NCBI GenBank assembly: GCA_018399915.1
Contig: JAGYNW010000091.1
Location: 1-7,849, forward strand
DNA length: 7,849 bases
From: Candidatus Omnitrophota bacterium
GTDB lineage: Bacteria > Omnitrophota > Gorgyraeia > Zapsychrales > Zapsychraceae
Direction of reading: 5' to 3'
A program made the translations under genes and the position numbers. Positions 1-6,800 of this stretch are shown here, piece after piece (the first letter of the stretch is position 1; each line of letters opens with the position of its first letter). The notes under the pieces were generated by a model that saw nothing but the letters and a program-made list of their open reading frames with translations, did not search any database and was not told the DNA's origin.

Positions 1-294
1 ATATTTTTCCGGATTTTTTTTGTAAGTAAATAGATAGCAGCCGATCATGACCGGCCAAATAATGCCGTAGCGCACAAAAAGAAGCTGGTCAATGAGCGAA
101 GGGGGAGCTGTCCAGAAATCAATGATCCCAAACAGGCCCCAGATGACCATGCCCAGAATGATTGAGATCCGCATGTGGGGAAGATATTTAGAGAAGTATG
201 TCTGCAGGAATTCTTGTTCCGTCTCTTTTTCGAAAGAGAGCGTTAAAGGATTCATCTCATCAGCGTGTTTGAGCGCGGTATTTTTTAGGACCAT
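1..294 (-). CDS. Membrane domain of a probable adenylate/guanylate-cyclase-type sensor protein (N-terminal part, cut by window edge)
   Basis: Ninety-eight codons are visible on the minus strand and the frame stays open to the window edge, so the C-terminal effector domain is missing. The start at 294 is chosen because an AAAGGA ribosome binding site (complement of 304-309) lies 9 nt upstream. The first 40 residues are polar (EFLQTYFSKYLPHMRIS is the recognisable part). They are followed by two hydrophobic segments at about residues 41-61 (ending FGIIDFW) and 74-91 (RYGIIWPVMIGCYLF). The pattern of a short charged tail, HxRIS, a first helix ending in a D-F/A-W turn and a second helix starting VRYG resembles the multi-helix sensor region I know from class III adenylate/guanylate cyclases and some related membrane signalling proteins. 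Without the C-terminus the output domain is inference; a histidine kinase or GGDEF protein is possible. It lies 89 bp downstream of the small secreted protein gene on the same strand and could share its transcript. Confidence 0.6.
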   Translation of the reverse strand, partial: MVLKNTALKHADEMNPLTLSFEKETEQEFLQTYFSKYLPHMRISIILGMVIWGLFGIIDFWTAPPSLIDQLLFVRYGIIWPVMIGCYLFTYKKNPEKY

Positions 295-383
295 GAAATT
301 CTTTCCTTTTTTGAAGGAGCTCACCTGCTACAAATCATTTTAGTTTGAAAAGGGCTTCTTGTAAACAATTCAAATGTTGCGTC

Positions 384-764
384 TTACTCGGTTTGTCGGT
401 GTTCGGTGGTTTTTTCAGATCTATCTTGGCCGTTTTCAGAGGGAGATTGAGCTTTTTTGTCTTTTTTGCAAAGAGGGACCGTATAAACGGCCCCGGTCTT
501 CAGATAAAGCTGATACACTTGTTCGCTTACCTCTCCGTTGCGGTATTTTCGTTCAATGCGCCGGTCACGTATTTTGCGTAACTGGCGGGATAGATTTAAA
601 GACCTATGTCTGGATCTTTCATTGGAAGGGCCGCTGGTAAACGCTGCAGAACGTGGCTTTGAATCCGGCTTTTCTAATACCTCGTTTCTAATCGTCTGAG
701 CCGATGAAGGGGCGCATATCCCCAAGAACAAGAACAGAATAATCCAATAATATTGTTTTTTCAT
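384..764 (-). CDS. Small basic secreted protein of unknown function
   Basis: A 126-residue protein with a clear Sec signal peptide: MKK, a hydrophobic core at about residues 6-17, and a probable cleavage after the SSA at 20-22. I do not recognise the family. The mature part is hydrophilic and strongly basic, with an Arg/Lys-rich stretch at about 50-75 (SRQLRKIRDRRIERKY) likely to be helical. A short conserved-looking segment EVSEQVYQLYLKTGAVY (about 78-94) follows, then a Lys/Ser/Glu-rich tail with no predicted order. One cysteine is present in the mature part (residue 99). No good Shine-Dalgarno precedes the ATG (the leader is AT-rich), which weakens the start call, but the signal peptide supports it. 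Overlapping plus-strand frames have no such signature. The gene sits between the porin and the membrane sensor on the same strand. A periplasmic nucleic-acid, peptidoglycan or lipopolysaccharide-binding role would fit the charge but is speculation. Confidence 0.65.
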   Translation of the reverse strand: MKKQYYWIILFLFLGICAPSSAQTIRNEVLEKPDSKPRSAAFTSGPSNERSRHRSLNLSRQLRKIRDRRIERKYRNGEVSEQVYQLYLKTGAVYTVPLCKKDKKAQSPSENGQDRSEKTTEHRQTE

Positions 765-780
765 AAATAAGAATTGGGTC

Positions 781-815
781 TTTAAAATTTTAAATGGGCA
801 AAAGAATTCTTTGCC
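781..815. repeat. A/T palindrome plus adjacent hairpin in the leader of the small secreted protein gene
   Basis: Positions 781-794 form a perfect 14-bp palindrome, TTTAAAATTTTAAA. Immediately beside it, 797-802 (GGCAAA) and 810-815 (TTTGCC) can form a 6-bp stem around a 7-nt loop containing GAATTC. Both lie in the untranslated region upstream of the minus-strand ORF starting at 764. The hairpin is not followed by a T-run on the minus strand, so it is not a standard terminator for the porin gene. It may be a leader structure, a regulator site, or chance in AT-rich DNA. Confidence 0.35.
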
Positions 816-822
816 TACTATA

Positions 823-850
823 AAGATAATGCATTAAGGCGATTTATCAA
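823..850 (-). promoter_or_regulatory. Weak candidate promoter for the small secreted protein gene
   Basis: On the minus strand TTGATA (complement of 845-850) and TATCTT (complement of 823-828) are separated by 16 bp, a plausible sigma-70-like pair 59 bp upstream of the ATG at 764. Both boxes are imperfect, and the site lies just after the porin stop codon. The gene may instead be read through from the porin. Confidence 0.25.
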
Positions 851-888
851 GCGCAACAAGTATTTTTTAGAGTATGCCGAGCCGACAC

Positions 889-2109
889 CTAGAAACGGAA
901 ACGGATCCGTGATTCGATCCTTTGATAATCCATATCATCGACAGCGTCATATTGCACATCAAAAAGCCGTAGGTTGATATCCAGGCTTTCGGTGAATTGA
1001 TACCCGAACTGAAGTTCTTGTTCAAGACAGTGGTCGCCTTTATTGACTGCAAAGTCGTATTGATTATCTCCCATGGCATAATGGCTCCAGAATTTTTCAC
1101 GGGAAAATTTTATTTTGGCGAAAATCTTTTGGCTTCCGGCTGCCCCGTATTCTTTTTGCTGGTCCAGGATAGAGAAATAATCGCTGAGCCAGGCGGGTTT
1201 ATTGAAAGAATCGCCATCATCAAACGCGGCATATCCCGCGGTTATCTCAAAGGCGCCCTTGCGGATGTAAGGAAAGAGGGAATAATTGGAGGAATGGCTT
1301 GTGCCGATTAGATCGGAATGGACGTAATAGTAACTCAGTTTGCTTCCCACGGTCAGTCCATGATCCTCTAACATCGTTTTTATGTCGACATCGATCCCAT
1401 AGACCGCTGCGTAATCGTCCTGGAGCATGAAATATGGATTTAGCGATACTTTTTCATCAAGAAAGAATGTCTGGGCCTCTGCGTAAAAGAGGAGCGCGCC
1501 GGCACCATCTCCGTATGCCGCGGAATCCAGGTCTTGAGCTTTGTTTTTGCGTCCGAAATCTTCACCGTCATCATAATCGATCTCTGCAAAGCGTTTCATC
1601 AGGCCCGCGGTAATCTCAAGCCCGGACAGTTCCCGGAAAGTGATGTAGCCGCCTTCGCTTTGCGCGTCATCAATATGGCTAATTTTTTTGTGATTGTATC
1701 GGCCGGCGCGGATCTGTGAGTTCTCACCAAAAGCATAATCCAGATAGAGTTCGGGTAATGAAGCCGTGGTTTCAATGTCGTTGGAGAACGGATCTGTGAG
1801 GCTGTCATCGTGGTCATTGAAGCTTTCGCCGTGGGCGAAAAAACGCGCGCCGAATTTCAGGTTTTTCCAGCGCAGGGTCTCATACTTGACAGTAAAATAG
1901 GTGGCGGACCAACCATAATCGGAATCAGGTGCGTCTTTATCGGTGTATTCAAAATAATTGCCTATGGCCCCGGATAATCCCCCTTTCTTGAGGGCTTGTG
2001 CCAGTTTATCCGTATAACCGGCAAAAGACATTTCAGGGAAACAACAGGAAAAAAACAGGAACAAGAAGACAGACAGAAAAGTTGATTTTAAGAAAGCGCG
2101 GCTTTGCAT
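889..2109 (-). CDS. Outer-membrane beta-barrel porin, OprD/MOMP-like
   Basis: A 406-residue protein predicted to form a channel in the outer membrane. A long Sec signal peptide (residues 1-30, hydrophobic core FLSVFLFLFF, cleavage after SFA) precedes a mature part of about 376 residues, a normal size for an OprD-type or epsilonproteobacterial major porin. Near the mature N-terminus LKKGGLSGAIGNYFEYTD followed by ATYFTVKYETLRWKNLKFG resembles the first strands of OprD-like porins. The rest alternates aromatic/hydrophobic with polar residues in short strands joined by Asp/Gly/Ser-rich loops, and the chain ends RIRFRF with a terminal Phe, the signal recognised by the BAM machinery. The start is supported by an AAGGA site 7 nt upstream (complement of 2117-2121). 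The substrate cannot be told from sequence. It is transcribed divergently from the exported hydrolase gene. An alternative is another 14-18-stranded family of similar architecture. Confidence 0.72.
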   Translation of the reverse strand: MQSRAFLKSTFLSVFLFLFFSCCFPEMSFAGYTDKLAQALKKGGLSGAIGNYFEYTDKDAPDSDYGWSATYFTVKYETLRWKNLKFGARFFAHGESFNDHDDSLTDPFSNDIETTASLPELYLDYAFGENSQIRAGRYNHKKISHIDDAQSEGGYITFRELSGLEITAGLMKRFAEIDYDDGEDFGRKNKAQDLDSAAYGDGAGALLFYAEAQTFFLDEKVSLNPYFMLQDDYAAVYGIDVDIKTMLEDHGLTVGSKLSYYYVHSDLIGTSHSSNYSLFPYIRKGAFEITAGYAAFDDGDSFNKPAWLSDYFSILDQQKEYGAAGSQKIFAKIKFSREKFWSHYAMGDNQYDFAVNKGDHCLEQELQFGYQFTESLDINLRLFDVQYDAVDDMDYQRIESRIRFRF

Positions 2110-2201
2110 GGGATTATCCTTTTTTGTTGTTTTTATTTATTGTTTGCGCGGCAGACTTGCCATAGGATGTGTGGGTTGCAGTTGCTATCAAGCCTGTTCT
2201 T

Positions 2202-2230
2202 TTAATATACTATTATAACCAATGAGTCAA
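2202..2230 (-). promoter_or_regulatory. Candidate promoter for the porin gene
   Basis: On the minus strand TTGACT (complement of 2225-2230, five of six matches to the -35 consensus) is followed after 17 bp by TATTAA (complement of 2202-2207). A perfect TATAAT (complement of 2212-2217) also lies here but has no good -35 at proper spacing. This gives an untranslated leader of roughly 85-90 nt before the porin ATG. Confidence 0.4.
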
Positions 2231-2257
2231 TTTTTAAATGAAAAATTTGGTGAAGGG

Positions 2258-2266
2258 TGCTATATT
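2258..2266 (+). promoter_or_regulatory. Candidate extended -10 promoter for the hydrolase-nitroreductase pair
   Basis: TGCTATATT at 2258-2266 is an extended -10 element (TGn plus TATATT, five of six matches to TATAAT), 48 bp before the ATG at 2315. No convincing -35 box lies 16-18 bp upstream, which extended -10 promoters can tolerate. It sits in the divergent intergenic region shared with the porin gene. Confidence 0.35.
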
Positions 2267-2314
2267 AAATGGGCGTGAAGTTTTTAGCAAATTATTAATC
2301 TGGAAATACAACCG

Positions 2315-3079
2315 ATGGCGAAAAAAAATATTTGGATGATGATTGCGCTGGGTCTTGTTTGTTTGGCTGGGATATCTTCGCAGTCACAGGCATTTAAGAG
2401 GAAAACCGCGCGGGTCCTTTTTGTCGGGAATAGTTACACCTTTTATAATGATCTTCCGGGCCTTGTGGAGCTGGTTGCCCGTCAGAAGGGTAATGCTTTG
2501 GAGACGCGTTTGTTCGCACCTGGAGGATGGACCTTGGCCAAGCACGCAGCGTCTCAAAATACTTTATCGAAAATTCAGCAGAAGCGCTGGGATTATGTTG
2601 TTTTGCAGGAACAGAGTGTGATCCCGGCTCTGGAGGCTGAAAGGCAACGCCGGATGTATCCGGCGGTGCGCCGATTGACCCGCAAGATCCGTCAAACCGG
2701 CGCTAAACCGGTTCTTTTTATGACATGGGGCAGGCGCAATGGAATGCCCGAGAACGGATTTAAGGATTTTGGGGATATGCAGACGCGGTTGACTTCGGGT
2801 TATAATGAGATCGCGCAAGAAGTCAGGGCGCAGGTCGCTCCGGTTGGCTTGGCCTGGCAGAAAGCTAAAGAGGGGGCGCCTTTGCTGGATTTTTGGCAGG
2901 CAGACAACAGTCATCCTAATGAGACCGGCTCTTATTTGGCAGCCTGTGTTTTTTACGCGGTAATCTTTGATGAGAGCCCGGAAGGCTCAGGTGATCCGTT
3001 AAATTTAGGAAAGACCAAAGCGGCTTATTTGCAAAAAATAGCAGCGCAAACTGTGTTTTCTAATCATGAGAAAAGATAA
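2315..3079 (+). CDS. Exported SGNH-fold hydrolase, DUF4886-like
   Basis: A 254-residue protein with a Sec signal peptide (about residues 1-26, cleavage after SQA), so it acts outside the inner membrane. VLFVGNSYTFYNDLP (34-48) is the block I motif, with Ser40 of GNS as the likely nucleophile. APGGWTL (68-74) supplies the block II glycine, and DYVVLQEQS (93-101) is the strand typical of DUF4886-like members, where other SGNH enzymes have GxND. DNSHPNETGSYLAA (197-210) is block V, with Asp197 and His200 completing the triad. The family comprises esterases and lipases, including enzymes that remove acyl groups from carbohydrates; the substrate here is unknown. The ribosome binding site is weak (GGAA at 2302-2305), but the start fits the signal peptide. 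Its stop codon lies 13 bp before the nitroreductase start, so the two are probably co-transcribed. Confidence 0.82.
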   Translation: MAKKNIWMMIALGLVCLAGISSQSQAFKRKTARVLFVGNSYTFYNDLPGLVELVARQKGNALETRLFAPGGWTLAKHAASQNTLSKIQQKRWDYVVLQEQSVIPALEAERQRRMYPAVRRLTRKIRQTGAKPVLFMTWGRRNGMPENGFKDFGDMQTRLTSGYNEIAQEVRAQVAPVGLAWQKAKEGAPLLDFWQADNSHPNETGSYLAACVFYAVIFDESPEGSGDPLNLGKTKAAYLQKIAAQTVFSNHEKR

Positions 3080-3092
3080 ATCAGGAGGGATT

Positions 3093-3740
3093 ATGCGAAA
3101 GTGGAGAGTCATTATTATCGGATTAAGTTTTTTAACCATGGCCGCTTGGGCGGGCGCTCAAACCATGGAAAGGATTATTTTACCGGCTCCGGAATTAGAG
3201 AGCGGAAAAAATTTGATGCAGGTCTTGCAAAAACGGCGATCGCAGAGGGCCTTTAGTCCGCAGGATTTGCCGGAGACTATCCTGGGAAATTTGCTTTGGG
3301 CGGCACAGGGCGTGAACCGGCCGGAATCCGGAAAACGCACGGCGCCTTCTGCCAGGGATATGCGGGAGATTGATGTTTATGTTGCCATGGCGCAAGGATT
3401 GTATGTATATGACCCTGAGAACCACGTTTTGGAACCCGTGCTTTCGGAGGATATCCGTGGGGCTGTCGGGATCCAGGAATTTACGCAAGTCGCTCCCGCG
3501 AATCTGATCTATGTCGCGGATCATGCCCGGATGGGAAAAGATTCAGAGCAGAATCAATTTTATGCGGCCACCGATACCGGCTTCATCAGTCAGAATGTTT
3601 ATCTGTATTGCGCTTCTGAGGGATTAGCCACGGTAGTGATCGGTTGGATCGATAAACCCGCGCTTGCCGAAAAAATGCGCTTAAACAATAGCCAGCATAT
3701 TATTCTGGCGCAGCCGGTGGGTTTTCCCGCGCAGCAGTAA
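3093..3740 (+). CDS. Exported nitroreductase-family flavoprotein, SagB/ThcOx type
   Basis: A 215-residue protein. The ATG at 3093 is preferred over the upstream in-frame ATG at 3066 because AGGAGG (3083-3088) stands directly before it and because the N-terminus then reads as a Sec signal peptide (MRKWR, hydrophobic 6-20, cleavage near AGAQ at 20-23). The nitroreductase fold is shown by RRSQRAFSPQDL (48-59, FMN-phosphate-binding Arg/Ser region), LGNLLWAAQGVN (64-75), KRTAPSA (81-87), EIDVYVA (92-98), TGFISQNVYLYCASEGLATV (162-181) and IILAQPVGFP (203-212). It closely resembles short secreted SagB/ThcOx-annotated proteins I recall from Bacteroidota. These use FMN and NAD(P)H-type chemistry in known members, but the substrate of the exported forms is not established. 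There is no twin-arginine motif, so it should pass through Sec and bind flavin outside. No YcaO or other azoline-peptide maturation gene is nearby, which argues against a RiPP role. Confidence 0.85.
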   Translation: MRKWRVIIIGLSFLTMAAWAGAQTMERIILPAPELESGKNLMQVLQKRRSQRAFSPQDLPETILGNLLWAAQGVNRPESGKRTAPSARDMREIDVYVAMAQGLYVYDPENHVLEPVLSEDIRGAVGIQEFTQVAPANLIYVADHARMGKDSEQNQFYAATDTGFISQNVYLYCASEGLATVVIGWIDKPALAEKMRLNNSQHIILAQPVGFPAQQ

Positions 3741-3767
3741 CCGGAGTGAAAGCATGAATCTGCACCC

Positions 3768-3794
3768 CCCTGCCTTTTGAAATGCCGGGTTTTT
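3768..3794 (+). terminator. Imperfect terminator-like hairpin after the nitroreductase gene
   Basis: CCC-T-GC-C-TT (3768-3776) can pair with AA-T-GC-C-GGG (3781-3789) around a TTGA loop, with two mismatches, and is followed directly by five T (3790-3794) and, after G-T-A, another run of T. It lies 28 bp after the nitroreductase stop. The mismatches make it weaker than a classical intrinsic terminator. Confidence 0.4.
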
Positions 3795-3820
3795 GTATTT
3801 TTCCAAAAATATGGCATACT
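3793..3820 (+). promoter_or_regulatory. Candidate promoter for the large multidomain gene
   Basis: TTGTAT (3793-3798) and CATACT (3815-3820) are 16 bp apart. The second box is preceded by TGG, making an extended -10 pattern (TGG-CATACT). The spacer contains the A/T palindrome ATTTTTCCAAAAAT. The boxes overlap the T-run of the presumed terminator, and the first transcribed bases would give a leader of about 43 nt. The match to consensus is modest. Confidence 0.3.
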
Positions 3821-3849
3821 TTCATATTATTCCTTGTAGTCCTTCTATT

Positions 3850-3867
3850 AAATATTAAATAATATTT
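3850..3867 (+). promoter_or_regulatory. A/T-only hairpin in place of a Shine-Dalgarno site
   Basis: AAATATT (3850-3856) and AATATTT (3861-3867) are exact inverted repeats with a 4-nt spacer, ending 2 nt before the ATG at 3870. No purine-rich ribosome binding site is present between the in-frame stop at 3849-3851 and the ATG. The region is unstructured enough to allow translation initiation on AT-rich RNA, or the weak hairpin may modulate it. Confidence 0.4.
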
Positions 3868-3869
3868 CT

Positions 3870-6800
3870 ATGTCAAGATTGAGAAATTTATTAGGGGCAA
3901 AGGCTGTCCTTTCTGTGGTCTTATTGCCTGTCTTATCGTTTATCCTGTTGCCTACCGGAGAACTGTACGCGCAAAAGCTGCCGGGCCTTGCCCAACTTGC
4001 TTTGCCACCGGTCGGGTCACGTCTTAAGTCAACTCCCGGGTTTTCTCCCGCGCTGATCAAGGGTTTAGCGCTCCATCCCCAGGATCCTTTTCTGTTTAAT
4101 TTTATTATTCACCCCGGAGATGAGGAGCTGCGGCCAGAGGCCTTGAATCAGGAGGCCATGAAGATGGTCAAGTACTTTATGGCGGCTTTAACTGTGCCGG
4201 AAGAAGACATGTGGGTGAATTTATCTCCGTATGAAAAAGACCGTGTCATTCCTTCTGCCTTCGGCAACACCGAAATGGGACGGGATATGCTGGCGCAGGA
4301 TTATCTTTTAAAACAGCTGATGGCATCTTTGATGTATCCTGAATCCGATACCGGCAGAGATCTTTGGGACAGGATTTACGCGAAAGTGAGCGCCCGTCAT
4401 GATGCCGCCGATCTCCCTCTGGATGCCTTTAATAAAGTGTGGATCATTCCCGAGCAGGCCACGGTCTATCAACATGGCATGAATGCCTTTGTTGTGGACA
4501 GCCATCTGAAGGTTTTGATGGAAGAGGATTATTGGGCTATGGCACGGGCAGGGGAAGAAGAGCTGTCCCAGTCTCGGTCAGTTCGCAGGTCACAGGATGC
4601 CATATCGTCCGCCACTTCCGGGATCATTAAAGAGATTATTATCCCGGAATTAGAGCGGGAGATCAATGAGGGAAAAACTTTCGCGCCATTGCGGCAGATC
4701 TCCAATGCGGTAATTTTAGCCACGTGGTACAAAAGGAATGTGGCCGGCAGTTTATTGAATAGGGTCTATGTTGATCAAAAAAAGACCGATGGTATTGAGA
4801 CCCAGGATAAAGGGATTAATGAGAAGATTTACGCGCGCTATTTAGAGTCTTTCAAAAAAGGGGTTTATGAGCTTATCCGGGAGGAATATGATCCTGTCCG
4901 GCGTGAGGTTTTTACAAGAAAGTATTTTTCCGGAGGTGTCAAGCAAGAGTGGCGGCTGCAAGACCCACCCCAAGACTTCGCGATCACTGCGGATATGCTT
5001 GAAGGCGCCCGGAATTTTAGTGTGCGTTTTGTTGCCGCGGATAATCCTGTCCAGGAACCTTTGGTGGAACCTATGGGCGTAGTGGAGCTCTCTTATGAAG
5101 AGATCCAAAAGGGCTCTCAATGGTCTCCCTTCGATGGTTTGCTTTGGTTGCGGCAGATTTTTGCCCCTGTTTTGGAGCGCATTGATCACAAAGCCAGGCG
5201 GCTTCTTTGGGAGGAAGATAATTCCCCTCTCGGGGGAGATAAAAGAGTGTATATTGAAGGAAAAGGGAAAAAAAGGAGCTTGGCCTATATTTTGGAAAAT
5301 ATCTTTATTCACGCCTTTGAAAACGGCATCGACGGATATCTTCAGGGATTGGAGGCCGGTGTGTTAAGCCCTCAAGAGAAGTTCAAATTGGCATTTTATT
5401 TTTATGAGGCAGATGATGAGTTTTATATAGATGTGACCAATAATGGCATCCCCTTAAAGAGGGCTGAGGACTCATGGCAAAAGCAGCAGCAGCGCATGCA
5501 AGGGCGTATCCGTATCGGGGGTCAGAACAAAGGGCTTTTACGCATGCGCCAAAACGCTTTTATGCTTCATCCCCGGGCGCAAGTGAATATTTATGACCGC
5601 ACCGACATCCAGGGCCGTTTGAGCGGGGCTTTAGTCCGGCTGCGTTTTCCCAAAGACACGCCCTACTTTTATTCTTTGCAAGATGTCAGCCGCAGGCAAA
5701 GATCCGGTGTTTCCCGTGGGGTGTTTGATCCCGGACCAAGAGCTTTAAACGTTAAAGAAACGGTTAGCATGGATAATGCCATGGCCGCGGAAGTGTCGGG
5801 ATTGCTTAAAGACCGCTTAAGTCCTTTGCCCGCGTTAGATGATATTGTGCAGAAACTTGAAGATATGGATTTTCAGAAAACAGAGCTTCATAAGGATGGG
5901 GTTGAGACGCATGTCCTGCATAAACCGGGCTCAGGGTTTGTTGTTAAGATCTACAATGGGACAGACCTGCAGGAGGAAGAAACCCGGCGTCATTATCAGC
6001 TGGCGATTGACCGCCTGCAAGATAAAGGGCTTATCGCGCAAACATTTATGGATGTAGACGTGCAGTTTTCTTATCAAGGGCAGAACGTAGACGCCCCGGA
6101 GGTCATTGTTCAGGAGGAAACCCTGCCCTTACATCAGGTCTTGAGTTTGCTGGTCCGGGAAGGCCGGGAAGATCTGATCCGCTATCTGTTGCGATCCAAG
6201 GTGGCGCTGGACCGGGATATCCTTAAAGAAGGGCTTTTTATGTCGGATAATTTTTTTAAAAATATCGGTGTTACCCATGAAGGCCGGGTGGTATTGTTTG
6301 ACCTGGGAGGGATTATCGAGGATGTTCACACGGCGCATGATCTGGCGTATGATCGGTTTTATAAGCCGGAACAAAACATCGGTTATGAGCATAGAATGAA
6401 TAAACGCGGGCGAATTCTTTATCAGCCGGTCTTTTTATTTAATGAAATCCCTGACTCTGAGTTGGGAATCCGGTTGATTGATTATTATCAGCAGATTACC
6501 GGCCTAGAGTTTGCGCCTGTATCAGACACCTTTTCCCGGCAAGACATCCTGCGGTATGCGCCCCGGATCGCAGAAGATTTGAATATCGCCAATGCGGCCG
6601 AGGTATATTTTCTTCCTGACCGTCTGGTGGATGCGGAAGTTAAGGATATGATTTATGAGTATGTGTTAAGAAATAAATACAGCCGGGAATTTATCGATGT
6701 CGCCACACAGGAATATGACAGATATTTTTCCTGGATAGAGGAGGATTTCGCCCAGACCACCCGTCGGCGGGGAATGCGCTTGAATGATGTGGTGGGATTC

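Noticed and set aside
92..640. Overlapping plus-strand open frames at 92-343, 345-581 and 374-640
   Set aside because: They lie opposite minus-strand frames with signal peptide, membrane helices and ribosome binding site. Their own translations have no recognisable pattern.
872..887. Tandem GCCGA-GCCGA after the porin stop as a possible terminator or repeat
   Set aside because: It is a direct, not inverted, repeat of five bases and cannot form a hairpin.
1711..1726. Hairpin GTGAG-TT-CTCAC inside the porin gene
   Set aside because: Very short, within coding sequence, with no T-run or other context; likely chance.
1709..1802. Direct repeat CGGATCTGTGAG occurring twice about 82 bp apart inside the porin gene
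   Set aside because: The two copies are read in different frames (SQIR versus LTDP), so it is not a protein repeat, and a 12-bp match inside a gene is likely chance.
3066..3092. Upstream in-frame ATG at 3066 as start of the nitroreductase
   Set aside because: It overlaps the end of the hydrolase gene, has no ribosome binding site, and would put ten polar residues before the signal peptide. The AGGAGG site points to 3093.
4308..5367. Several open frames of 60-156 codons on both strands inside the large gene, the longest at 4842-5312 minus
   Set aside because: All are shadows of the uninterrupted plus-strand frame from 3870, which carries conserved motifs throughout. None has its own domain or ribosome site that I can recognise.
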